Assembly: GCA_021613335.1 (NCBI GenBank)
Contig: JAJTWR010000090.1
Span: 1,753,501 to 1,817,500, forward strand
Source of the DNA: Whitmania pigra
Lineage: Eukaryota; Annelida; Clitellata; Hirudinida; Haemopidae
DNA length: 64,000 nt
Reading direction: 5' to 3'
Positions 31,074-48,956 of the stretch are shown piece after piece. A program made the position numbers and the translations under genes. Under the pieces are notes generated by a model. The model made no database searches. It worked only from the letters and a program-made list of their open reading frames with translations, and was not told the DNA's origin. Within the stretch, counting starts at the first letter, position 1; every line of letters begins with the position of its first letter.

Positions 31074-33891
31074 ATGGATTACATTATGAATTACTTTACA
31101 CAGAGATGTGTTGATGTGGCCCAGCACTTGACCCCAATCTTAAAGGTAATATTATAATTAGCTTTATTAATCAAATTTTAATTTATGCAATTACGGTAAG
31201 CATGCTAGTAAATTAGTAGTTACTGATCCTACATTAACCCTCTTTCAAATTGCACTCTGGTTAGTGTCTCTAAAGCTTAATGAATGCTGGAAAAAATTGA
31301 CCTAATATCAGGAGACTAATTGACAAAATATTAAATAAGTTAATATTTAAGATGAATATTTTGCACACGTAACATAACAAAATGTTAATTTATTAGAAAT
31401 GCAAAGTGTATCGAATTGTTTTATTATTTAATTTATTTTTGATTTCAAATTTAGACGTCACAGTTCAAAGAAACTGGAATGCTGACACCAGAAGAGGTAT
31501 AAACGGCTTCTATGATCTAAAATGTTTAGGCACATTGATTATTATATTTAGAATCTCTGTATATTTAACCATCATGAAATTTACGTTAATTATAAAGAAA
31601 TGACATGAATTGAATCAATTGAATATTAATTGAGTAATGGTTTTATTTTATTTCCATTGTAGTTTGTGGTTGCTGGTGATCACCTGGTTCAACGCTGTCC
31701 CACTTGGCACTGGGAAAGAGGAGACGACTTAAAAGCGAGGGATTATTTGCCGCCTAGGAAACAATTTCTTATCACTAAGAACGGTTATTATTATGTTTAT
31801 TTGTTATCAAAATAATTTAACGAAATCAAGCATGTGATAATATGTTATAAAGTCAGCAGCTTAAAAGATTAGTTTTGGACCAACTAACAAATCATGAATT
31901 TATATTTCATAGCTTTACTGATTTACATGTAAATATTATATCGAGTTGTATAATTTCTTTCATTTGACTAATTCAATTCACTTTCAAAAATGTAAAAGCA
32001 TCAATGCTTGCTAACATCCATTACATAACTAAATGATTGGGCTGGTACTCCCAGGACAGGGTTTGAACCATTGCTGTCAACGTCCATACATGTCTAGTTA
32101 CACATAGTAGTTAATAGTATTAGCAGTACTTTGTTAATCTGTTAATCTTTGTCCTCTGCATAACTAGATGACTCGGGCAGACCAAGAACACCTTTCAAAT
32201 GCTTTAATTTTGTATTTTCAGTGCCCAGTTTGTTGAGGGTTAAGGATGTGATTCGTCAGTTTGAGAATGGAGAAGGAGAGGTTTCTGTCGAAGAGGGATC
32301 AATGTGGGTCTTCACTGGTAACTTGGGTGAGTACATAGGATTCTGTTAAAGATGTTTAATGCTTTAGGATGTCTATATTGTTCATCTTCTAAGCATGTAA
32401 AAGTATTATCATTAAATAATTTGCTGTAATTTTTAATAATAACTTTTTTTTATATAACTAATAAGTTAACATTCAAAGAGTTGCTTGGTAAATGGATGAA
32501 TAGAAAATTCGAATCATTGAACTATTTATACTGTGGAAGTGTATTGTAAACTGCCGAACTATTTAGTTTTGAAAATGGCACAATTTCAAGTTTGAACATT
32601 AAAATGCTTTTCATGTCGATAATGCATAAATACATCAAATATTATTTATAACAAATAACAATTTGGCATTTAATATTGCTTTTATTTAGACTCTGAAAGT
32701 AACGAATGTGGGAAAACAGAGGATATGGAAAGCTTTTTAAACAGCGGACAAATAGAAGACGATGACGACGTGAGTGTCAATTACAGGCAGAACTTCATTA
32801 ATGACATCAATTAATCATTACAGTTCATTATCATAATTTATTATCCGAATAGTTTAATTGCGATACTAATGCTAATTAATGCTGATGAATGGATTGTAAT
32901 AATGCAGCTCGAAGCAAGAATCATTCTCACACGTACATATGACCTTCACGTCACCTACGATAATTACTACAGGACACCAAGGTTGTGGCTGCTCGGCTAC
33001 AGTGAGGTATGTGTTAAGTAATTGAAATATTATTGTTATTACTACATCGATGTACACAATATTTTACAATATTGTTAATATACATAGGTGTAAATGGTAT
33101 CACATTGTAATCAATAATAATAATAATAATTAACCATTGCGATCAGCTTAACCAAAGATGTTACTTTTTTGCCTCTATCCTCAGACACGTCAGCCTCTCA
33201 GCATCACAGAGATGTTCGAAGACATTAGTGAGGAGCATGCCCACAAGAGCGTTACCATGGAAATCCATCCGCACCTGTCCTCCAATATGTCCGTGGCCTC
33301 CGTTCACCCATGCAGGTGAGTTCAAGGTTTGAACCTTTGTGGTTCATTTGAGTGCATATTTAACTGTTTAAACTTTGTTTTATCTTTTACATACAGTTTT
33401 TCACTGGCTGCTAGATTAACCAAATGTTTAATTTTCAATTTAAACAAAAACGATTTATAGTTAATAAGAGAATTACTTTAATGTACTATTGCAGGCAAGC
33501 TGAAGTGATGAAGAGGATTATAGGCGAAGTAGACAAACAGGGTGGAGAACTTGGTGTCCACGTGTCAGTTAATGTTTTTGACTTCCCTGTAAAAAATACT
33601 GTTAAAAATCATTTTTAATTAATTAAATTAATTCATCATCTTTAATTAATCATGTTGTAACATGCTTCATGTCAAGTTATTATTCTACCACATCAAATTA
33701 ATTTTAATAGATAATGCTTGTTATTGAAAATGTCATTAACAGTAATTAATATCTTTTTTTAAAGTTTCTTTAATGGTTCATCTCTTATCTTGGACAGGTA
33801 CCTTTTGATCTTCCTCAAGTTCATTCAGACAGTCATCCCGACTATCGAGTACGACTTCACTCAAGACTTGAACCTTAAACCTACTACCTAG
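31074..33891 (+). CDS. ATG3: ATG3 autophagy E2-like enzyme, copy A (shortened)
   Basis: Nine exons: 31074-31145, 31455-31496, 31663-31783, 32222-32326, 32690-32769, 32908-33006, 33185-33315, 33495-33563, 33798-33891, giving 270 residues. Family landmarks are [55 protein letters not shown], the catalytic HPC motif (Cys216) and [20 protein letters not shown] at the C-terminus. ATG3 takes Atg8/LC3 from ATG7 and transfers it to phosphatidylethanolamine on autophagosome membranes. Compared with copy B (319 aa) and human (314 aa), the flexible acidic region between KQFLITKN and the E2 core is much shorter and its sequence is unlike copy B; one whole exon of B has no counterpart. No frame is broken and all splice sites are canonical, so it looks functional. 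Confidence 0.9.
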
Positions 33892-34156
33892 TCGATTATA
33901 TTAATTTAAACTAATGTAAAATAAATTTAATAAATTAGTCAAAAAAGGACGGCATTTAAGTATTAAAACAAAACAAAAAATTGGTTTTTCATAAAATAAA
34001 TTACATGCTTACTTAATAATAAAATTAACTGGAACAATTGATTCAGTCACAATTAGTTGTATTTTTTTTATATCGATTCCAATTTTATGAAGTGCAGTAG
34101 AGTGGCTGGAGTTCCGGCAATTTTTGTCGTGTGATTGTTCGAGCAGCTGATTCACG

Positions 34157-36265
34157 ATGGAGCCTGTAAAACAGTTCTTTACGCAGAGATTTGTTGAAAT
34201 GGCTCAGCATCTCACTCCAATTTTGAAAGTATCATTTTATCATGCCTTCTTGCTAACAAGATTAATTATTAAGATAAACGTGTAACTAGTACGTAAGAGG
34301 TTTCACTAATGGGTGACAATGACATCCTCATAAAATGAGTTTGTATTTATAATTAATTAGCATTAATTGGTGTTGTGGTTTTGGCGAATCGATACATGAC
34401 ATAAAGTCTCTGTTACTCGTTAAATATCAAAACAAAAAATTGACTGCATGTGCTTAAATGACTACAAAGCTTTTATGTAGAGAAATATTTTGTGTATTTG
34501 TACAAATAATAAAACAAAAACGAAAGAATGCAACTGCTTGCATGAATTATGCTAAATAGTTTCATTTAATTTGAATGTAGGAATCAAAATTCAGAGAGAC
34601 TGGAGTTTTGACACCAGAAGAGGTATAAAGGATAAACCACATTGTTCTCGTTTGAGAATTTTGATTTGATTTAATTTTTTGCTGGATGAAGTAAAACATT
34701 CTGAAATTAATATAATATTATGATATACAAATATTATGATATACATTAATATTAATATACAAATTGTTGTAGCATTTTCTAGTGAATCAATTCATAACAG
34801 TGGCATTAATTTCTCATTGTTGCAAGTTACATTAAATTGCACTCTTCAATTTATCCCCAAAATCTCATTAGAAGCATTCTAATTATTGCCTTTTTTATTG
34901 ATCTCTCCACTATCTTCATTCCACAATTCCAATCTAATCCAGTTTGTGGCAGCTGGTGACCATCTAGTGCACCTCTGCCCCACTTGGCACTGGGACAAAG
35001 GGGATGAGTCGAAGATCAGGGAATTTCTGCCCTCAAACAAGCAATTTCTGGTGACCAAGAATGGTTGTTGTTATTTTTATTTAGTTTTATTGGTTTTGTT
35101 TCTAACAATATTTTTGTCTAATAACATTGTAGCGCTTCTAGTCGACAACATCTTCGTTGGGACGTTTCATTAGATTTACGATCATTTTATCATCAAAATT
35201 TTTCTGACAAGAAATTTAACTTAATCTAAGTATGAAAACCCATCCATTGTCCTTTCAGTGCCCTGTTATAAGAGGGTGAAAGAGGTCGACACCCACACTG
35301 ATGACCTTGAGAAGTTGATCGAAATTGATGAAACTGGTTCCGGTTGGCTGGATACTCATCACTTCTCAAGTAGGTTTACATTCTTATCACTGTAAAACTG
35401 TGGTTAAAAAGAAAAAGAGCAATAAAAGTGATCGATTTGTTGATGGTAATTAATGATTGAGAGATAATAATATTAATAATAATAATACTGTTAACGAGGG
35501 TGTTGGTAATTTTCCTCGCTTAATTTGTTTATTAATTTTAAACACTAATCTCATACTGCAAGTTGGCTCGGAGGGTAGCAAAGGACAGCGAGAGCTACAG
35601 TTTGACCCAGCTTGCACTGCCACAAAGCGCCCTTTGGATGCGGCTCTATACAAATGGTTGAGCACTCCTGATGCTTATGCTTATGGTGTTGCACAAATTA
35701 ACATAATAAAAAAATAAAGAAACCATTTAGAAATGTCTTCTATGGGTTTAGTTTAATTATAGTTTATCGCATAAGCGATTACGATTATTAGTTAAGGCCA
35801 TTAATTAGTTATTAATAATAGAGGTAATAATAATAATAATAGTTTGTTAATATTCATTCTCTTAACTTCCTCAGAGACGAATGAAGTTGGCTTTGCAGTG
35901 GCAGACCTAAAGATGGAAGACAAGGTGCTAACCATTGTGCATTTCGTTTTATTTTATAATTCGGATCTTAATACGACCATGTCACGTGGCCATGTTAATT
36001 GCGAGCTCGGATGATTAAGTTGTTTTACCTTAATGAATTTATGACGAGGTTGTTTATCCAAACCATCTCGTTGAGTTGTTCCTGCATCTATTTTGCAAAC
36101 ACGTTTTTCAAGTATACAAGTATATTTCAAGTATTCAATGTTGCTTTTTCATTTGATTTGTAGTTGTCAGCATTTTACTCTACGGTTGATTTATTATTTT
36201 TAATATTATTATTGTTGTTGTTATTATTATTGTTATTGTTATTGATATTGTTATTATTATTGTTG

Positions 36266-36303
<38 letters not shown>

Positions 36304-38370
36304 GTTATTGTGATTATTGTTATTGTTATTATTCATTTTCTAACAAAGGCATCTCGTGACTTGGAGAAGAAGGCTACTCTGTCTGCTGCCAGCCACAACA
36401 ATGATGATGATGAAGTTGATGATGAGGAGGCAGAAGACATGGAAGCTTTCATCAGTAGCGGGAAACTTGAGGAAGATGATGAATGTGTGAGTATGTGAGT
36501 GAATGTGTGTGTGTTTGTGTATGTGTGAATGTATGAACGTCTCTGAAATTATTTCTTGAGGCTGCTGATTGCAGAAGGGATTGAACAGAATTCTTGATGA
36601 GAATGAGTGGTGATTGTAATTATTGTTATTAATGACAGAAATTGTTGAATAAATTTAGTAGTAATTAATTTGTAATGTGCCATGTGCATAGCATCAGAGG
36701 CACAGTTAAGTGCATGGTTTACGTTATGTGGTTGTATGCATCACCACCAACAAAACACAAAACATTTTAGATGTTACTGATAGTAGTAATGACTACAAAT
36801 TATTAATAATAATAATTACATTATTTTTAGTATCACCTAAAATTATGACATTAACTATAATAATTTCATTAGCTGCATGTTACGACATTATTAATAATAA
36901 TTTCATTAGTAGTATTTTTTGTTACGAATTATGATGTTAACAACATTTTCATCAGGTGGCAAAAGCTACGACCTCCAGTACATCCGAAGAGCAGCCTGAC
37001 ATCGTCCACACAAGGACGTACGACCTTCACATCACCTACGACAAGTATTACCAGACGCCAAGACTGTGGCTGCTCGGATACAATGAGGTTCGTGGTCTCT
37101 CGTGCCAGAGTCGTCTGCTCCACAAAGAAATATTATAATATTGCAATATTATTATTATTATTGGAATAGTGGTTAATGCAGAGAAAGAGCTAAAAGAGGA
37201 ACAAGTTTGGGAGCACCTTTTAAATAGAAAAAATTACTCGATACAATTACTTAACTAGTCGTTAAAAACTCATCCAGTGTTATTTTTAATAAATTATCTC
37301 CGATTTTGAGGTCTACTTATAATTAACAATCTACATCATCCACAATTGCCCGTCTCTTTTGTCTCTCGTTTCTCAGAAGCGCCAGCCACTCACGGTGACG
37401 GAGATGTACGAAGACATAAGCGAGGATCACGCACACAAGAGTGTCACCATGGAGAACCACCCCAACCTGTCCACCAATGTCCCGGTCGCATCGGTCCATC
37501 CGTGCAGGTTGGTTGTAATAGTAAATTATTTGTTTTCATTCATTTATGAAATGATTTGCTGATTTGTACCTGCTTAATTTGTACATCGTTATTGAAATGT
37601 TTTCATTGGTTTCAACCTCCAAATTAATGGAATAATAATAGATTCGATGGTAATAATAAATAAAGTAATAATGACAATTATTAACTAAAAAATAATAATA
37701 ATTAAATAGATTTGCTTTGTAGTCGACCTGTTATTAAGGAAGACAGGCACTTAGATTTGGTTGAGAGGAGTCTGAGTGTGTCTTAAAGTTGTTTAAATGC
37801 AATCATAATCGCTTCAATTTATTTAAAATTGCTTTGTATTGCTTTTATGATCCTGCAAATTGTAAGCATTGAGTTAAACGTAAGTCATTATGTTCTATTT
37901 GAATTTTGTTATTAATAAATTATTGTTTTCTTTTTTGTTATTAATCAATTATTTTTTTTAAGACACGCTGATGTCATGAAAAAGATCATTGAGACTGTTG
38001 CAGAAGGGGGCAAGGAACTTGGAGTACACCTGTTAGAATGACTGTTATCGTCCTCATCGTTGTTGTCATCGTCTCATCATTGTTGTTGTTGTCATCGTCA
38101 TCATCATTGTTGTTGTTGTTGTCATCGTCATCATCGTTTTTTTAACAGTGATGATGTGATGAGAAACCTATTATTCCATTCGAGTTTGTTCTTTATTCGG
38201 TCACATAAGTTAATGTCCGAGATGACAATGATTATGATGATGATGATGATAATGACTCAGCTCCAATGTTTGGCAGGTACCTTCTGATCTTCCTGAAGTT
38301 CATGCAAGCAGTCATTCCGACGATCGAGTACGACTTCACTCAGAACTTCGTCCTCGAGCATGGTTCCTGA
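34157..38370 (+). CDS. ATG3: ATG3 autophagy E2-like enzyme, copy B (full length)
   Basis: Ten exons: 34157-34228, 34581-34622, 34943-35063, 35259-35369, 35875-35924, 36349-36486, 36956-37087, 37377-37507, 37963-38031, 38277-38370, giving 319 residues. It keeps the N-terminal membrane-curvature helix region ([12 protein letters not shown]), [38 protein letters not shown], an acidic flexible segment ([16 protein letters not shown]), the E2 core with [34 protein letters not shown] and catalytic SVHPC (Cys265; human Cys264), then [20 protein letters not shown]. It is closer to other animal ATG3 proteins than copy A is. Exon borders outside the flexible region match copy A exactly, showing tandem duplication of a whole intron-bearing gene. 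Introns carry a SINE-like copy (35562-35711) and simple repeats. Confidence 0.93.
35562..35711 (+). mobile_element. Diverged SINE-like copy in intron 4 of ATG3 copy B
   Basis: The stretch around 35604-35660 (TTGACCCAGCTTGCACTGCC, then AAAGCGCCCTTTGGATGCGG and CTATACAAATGG) aligns with the body of the SINE at 17609-17785. The 5' head differs (GTTGGCTCGGAGGGTAGC) and could be a second tRNA-like head. The end is A-rich. It is an old copy or a sister family. Confidence 0.55.
36182..36335. repeat. (TTA/TTG)n simple repeat in intron 5 of ATG3 copy B
   Basis: Interrupted trinucleotide repeat of TTA and TTG, about 150 bp, ending shortly before exon 6. Confidence 0.9.
38044..38148. repeat. (CAT/TTG)n simple repeat in intron 9 of ATG3 copy B
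   Basis: Degenerate GTCATC and GTTGTT trinucleotide runs. It accounts for the poly-Cys/His open frame on this strand. Confidence 0.85.
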
Positions 38371-41109
38371 TCTGCTTTCCTGCTGGTCGGTGTCCCCAGA
38401 CCGTCCCGGGTTTTGAACCCACGACCTCTCGTGTTATAATATAACTGACTTCATCATTGTTCATTAAAATTAATATTGTCGATTTATTATTTAACGATCA
38501 TATTCGATTAGCTTTTATTTCTTTTGTCGGTCGATCTGAACATCGTCTTGTTGTGGAGAGAGATATTGTGGTTTTATGTCGTTGTTCTCATAACGAAGAG
38601 GGAAGCTCATTAATTGCAATAAAATTAATTACGATGATGTAATTAGTGACAGAGTAGCAATTATGTCTTAGTAACGGCTATAGGTTTTTAGCGTGCTTGA
38701 TAATCTTGAGTAGGTTATAGTGTTGCTCCATATTTCTTGGAGTCTTACCATAAAGCATCATTATCATGACATATTCTTTTTGAGCCTATCATGCTGTTAT
38801 AGTTATAATATGGATTTATTATGCTAATCATTATTTGTTATTAGTCGTGCAAAGGTTGTTTCCTTTTTTGAGTGACATTAGCATTTCCGGACTGTTTACA
38901 AACAAGCGAGTTTGTCCAGATTTTTAGCTCAAATGGAAAGCTACACATTCACTGCTCACAAGAAGATTCTGGTTGCAGTCCGAGGGTGCTGGGTTCAAAA
39001 TCAAGTCCCTGCTGATTGTTTTGTAGTTAATTGAATTGTTCGAGTTTTGTCGTTTTAATTTGGAAAAATCTCCATTTTTCCATCAGGGCGGAGTTTTATC
39101 GCTTTTTGTCCGATGACGTTCTGCCATCCGTTACTTGCTTTCAACTGATGTTCTTAAGATGGTGAAGGAAATTGCAACGTTTCCATGTTTTGGATTGCCA
39201 TGTTTGAAAGTATCATCGTGTCGTCCATTTTGCTTGTCTCAATTCTTTAATTTTCTTTTAAAATCGTTTGAAAATGTGTTGGGTGTGCAATAGGGTCCTA
39301 ACCGCCGTAGCGGGAAGAGGGATATCGGATTTGAAATATTAAAGTAGTGATTTTTTCCTATTAACATTTCATGAACATAACGTAAGGGGCCGCCTAGGAT
39401 TTCTGTAGGTGACCCTGCACATAAGTGCCAATAAAATTATAATATTATAATATATTTATGCATAAGCTTAAATGAAGCGCCTCGTAAATTAACTATTATT
39501 ATAACGATTACCAAATGTTACTGTTTTCTATTGTTGACCTCCCTTCTATTGATTTCTCTCCAAAATGCTAGATTATTACTTGTAAGAATAATGCCAATAC
39601 ATGTCATGTCAATTTGGTAATGTAATGGCAAATAAGGTTGTGATTATAAAAGCCTAATATTTTGCAATCATGTGCGGCCCCTAGAAATATCCGGGCCTAT
39701 AGGCACTTTATCTTTCTTACGCCAACCTATCCTTCTGCTTATGAGGCTCGGTTGACAACAAATTAATTAATTCCCTCAAAACAAGAAATAAGTCGTAAAT
39801 TACTAAATAACGGTCAAAAGAGGAAATAGCTGAATAGTTACTTCGCAGTTTATGTAATACTTGGCTTCCCTTCTGATTTGGCTCATTGAATCCATGAGGA
39901 TCTGAATATTTTTAATAATAGTAATAATAATAAAATTATAATCTGATTGTTCTTTTGATGGTGTTTAACCTATCCTGCAAATCCTGTCTTATTTTAATAA
40001 GCATTAATGAGTTTGTTTACTTGCATGGCATCTTTTAATTATTTTTTTGTGTTTTGAGTTGGTTAAAAATTTGGTAAAGAAAATTTAAAAGTTGGGAATT
40101 AGTTTGAATAAAGCGTTGTCAAAATTGCTATTATTTTCTTAGAGTTTTTATCTTCAATCTGGCAAATCGCTGCTGATTTTGTTGCGAACTACATATGACC
40201 TCTCCAAAACTTCGCATGCGGCTGTCGTATAATAATCCTTGCCACAGCACTCGGACTTTTAACATCTAACAGCATAGAGATATTCAAAGTCGACTTTTAT
40301 AAATGATAACGTTCGCATACGTTGCTTTGTAAAGCAAACTCTAGCTTCAGATTGTCATTAACAACGTCATTATGGCCCAACATAATTTTTCAGTAATAAT
40401 TTCAGGCAATTTAATCTAATTCATATAATTCCAAAGAACATAGGCATCGAGATGATCAACATAACCACACAATTCGGTTCCATTTAACGATAAGCGCTGT
40501 GTTTTAATGATAGTTTCCTAAACTTTGGGCGAGTTAAACTAATTAAGACCGGTATAATCAGTATACAGCTCGTGTCAAACAAGTCGGAAGATTTAAGAAG
40601 GTCTGTATAAATACGTTTGAAAACTGAAATTGTCGAATATTTTAAGATCGTACTGAGCTGATGAGCTTGTTACATTTTTTAAACTTTGTTCTCGTTCTAC
40701 TTCATTAGAACTTATATGAACTTTTTTGCCTTCAATAATTATTCAACTAAAATATTTTAGGTCGTAAAATCTCGATTTCAGAAAGTAATTAGAACTTTTG
40801 AAGCATTTCCTCTCACAATTTTCAGAGGAAACTGACGCGTGAAGACTCTGTCGAGATAAGTTCTCACGCGTGAGATTCCAATCTGCCTCCAATTTAACTG
40901 AAGACTTTTTCATCACCACTTTTTTTGCCTTCAAGATAAATGAATTAAAGTGATGAGCTAATCCAACTTGTTAATGGATACTTAGGGCGACTTACATGTG
41001 CTAAAATAGAACATTTATTGAGAATGTTGAGATGCATAATTATTATTAAAATTGTATTAACAATAATTTCAACATCGTTTATCAAATATTCATAAAGTCC
41101 GTCAGGAAA
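38371..41109. other. Intergenic region between ATG3 copy B and the CDF gene
   Basis: About 2.7 kb, AT-rich. It starts with the ATG3 3' UTR, which includes a minus-oriented box-B-like segment (GGGTTTTGAACCCACGACC at about 38409-38427) that may be a broken SINE. A second tRNA-like head is at 38918-39010. The 40743-40934 (-) frame has an inverted repeat (TCACGCGTGA) but no family match. No gene is called. Confidence 0.5.
38918..39010 (+). mobile_element. Possible tRNA-derived SINE head
   Basis: Box A-like TTAGCTCAAATGG near 38924 and box B-like GGGTTCAAAATC near 38991 have tRNA-like spacing, but no cloverleaf closes. It differs from the SINE at 17609, so it would be another family. Confidence 0.35.
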
Positions 41110-46433
<5,324 letters not shown>

Positions 46434-48956
46434 GGTTTACAATTAATTACATGGGCATTAAATTACATTGGTTTTTGTGCAGTTACGTTAGCTCCATTTT
46501 GATTTTTAGAGAAGTTTTTAGAGAAGTAATAAATACAAAATAAATACAAATGCAAACAAATAAAACACAAAAATAAGCTCAGGAATGTGAAAAAAACATT
46601 AAATTTTCCATGAAGTACATTTTAAGCATTTATTTTATACAAATTTTGTTTGTCCTGTCGAATGTTAATCTATTATTGAAGATCAAAATGGCATTTCTCA
46701 ACAATTGTTTTGTCAAACAATAAACTGTTTATTGCTCGAGGTTGGTTCTTCAAGATCTTAAAGAACTATGAAAACATTTTTTATTAAAAATTAAAAATTA
46801 ATACCTGTGTAATATTACAGCCTTACACCTACGAGTGACAATATTATATTGAAACGTTAATATAATATCTGTGTAATATAAGAACCACTAACTACTAATT
46901 TAAAAAAATACATTTAGTTATGGTATTTTAATGATAACCTTTCAGAACAAATGTACATAAACTTGCGTTGCATTTAATACGCATAAAATTGTTTTAATAC
47001 ATGTCAAATATGGCAATTGCGTGAGAAGTTCAAAAATAAAAATTAAGACGTAATTTTTTTTTTTTTGAGAAATGATAAATTTTATTTTTCTAACTTAACA
47101 GAACAATAAAATTTGAAATTTAAATCAAAATTATTAATATAGTACGTTTACGGGTTAAAAATATTTAAATTTTAAATTTTATTCATTTATATATCATCAT
47201 AAAATCTTAAAATCATTATTAATTAATTATTATTATAACTATCATTTGATTTTGAAAAATATCAAAATGACCCCCCAAAACATTTTCTGGCTAAGGGCCT
47301 TAATACAATGCAATAATCGTTTATCGCGCTATGCTACATTTGTTTTAGACCTAGATAATAACTTTGGGCTGGCATCGTCGTTTTATTATTATCTGGGTTA
47401 GCTCTGTGGGAAACTGGTTACATTCCGCTTCATAAGCAGGTGAAGATGACAGGTGTCGTTCAAGTTATTTGCTCAAGCGTGCGGTTATTCAAGCTTAAAA
47501 CTTAAGCAATCGTACTTAATCCGTGCCACAAATGCGCACTTGTATTTAAAAGTTGAAAAATAGATTATTCAGAAAATAGTGTTTCAGTTCAATAATGTGA
47601 TAAAGACTAGTTATTTGAACTTCCATCTAAATAAAAGGAAACACTACTCACTGGCATTAAAATGTATTTATCATTAGTTTGATCATTTAGAATATCCGAC
47701 ATGCATTTTTGGTATAAAATTTAAAATTTTCTTGTTGACAATAATATCACTTGCTAGTTATCCTAACATTTAAAAATTTAACCAAAAATCCGAAAGAATC
47801 ACAAAACGATTATTCCAAATAATTACAGACAATTACTGTAACCATGTCGAGATTTTCTGGTTTAGAACGATTACCCAGATAGCAACAGTGACGTGGACAT
47901 TATTCGCCACAAGCGTGGTTTGCAATATCCAATTTCATTGAATCTGTTTCATTTCGTTATTCCACTTTCATTCTCTGCAAAGTGTTTCTTCTACCATCTC
48001 TTGGTGAAAATCTGTGAATGTTTAATCAAGGCTTAGCATGCACATCTAATTGATGTTGGACTGGCAGCAAAGATTGTGGTAATGGTAGTTTAAATAATAA
48101 TGATGATGACTATGGAACATGTTCTAACGTACTAAGTAATCAGTTAATCAGTTAAATCCTTGATTTGATTCGTTGCATAATTGAAATCAATTTAATGTTT
48201 CGAAAAATACGTGAGTAAACAAAGCAATTATCGATTCCTCGAATAAACTCGTGAATGGAACGAAATGAATGTGTGAGCCAGCCGCCGAATGAATCTCTTG
48301 ATGACTAACAGATCTGGAACTTTATATTGCGCAGCCAGCTGATAATCGCCCGGGTTAAGTCGCTTCATCCTATGTGAATTAAATTTTTGGCAACAAAATC
48401 AAACTGGATGGTACAGCATTTCTTTAAATTGATAGGTAAATTTTGTTCAATAAAGTTTTCACATGAAATTAGTTGAACGCAGTCAGTTATCGACAAACCA
48501 CTTTCAATTGTCTGAAGTTTGAGAATCTTCACTCAAGAATGAGAGTAAAGTTCTTGAGTATCAATCACCTCCATTAGCATATTCAAATTGCCAGCGATAA
48601 TTGTTCTACGGCTTAAGTGTTAGGCTGAGCCAACATCCTGGTTGTTGAATCGTTCGTAGTGTTGTTCTCTTGAACTAAATTTCTTCGTCAAAAATTTCTG
48701 AGTGGGCGACTAGGTTACAAATAACCAAACGCCTGTTTGTAATAATTTAAAAATTTGTTTATTTTTAAATAATTAAAGTTTAGCGAGAACTTATCAATTC
48801 AAAAGTTGCTACCTTCGCCAGGTCCGAGTTCGTTCGATAGTTGGAACCAGACACCGGCTTTTAGGATTGTAAAGTTGTGTTTGTTGTCCCACAGCCTAGC
48901 AGCTTGTCTTGCGTTTTTGCGAAAATTTGTCTCCTGATCTTGGAATAGCACTTAGC
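46434..48956. other. Intergenic region between the CDF gene and DDAH
   Basis: About 2.5 kb, AT-rich, with no supported exon. A weak tRNA-like head (TTAGCTCTGTGGG at about 47398 and GTCGTTCAAG at about 47456) is possible SINE debris. Close to DDAH, CCCACAG at about 48888-48894 could be an acceptor for a spliced 5' UTR. Confidence 0.45.

Noticed and set aside
31074..33891. ATG3 copy A as a pseudogene
   Set aside because: All nine exons have canonical splice sites, the frame is unbroken and the catalytic cysteine and C-terminus are intact.
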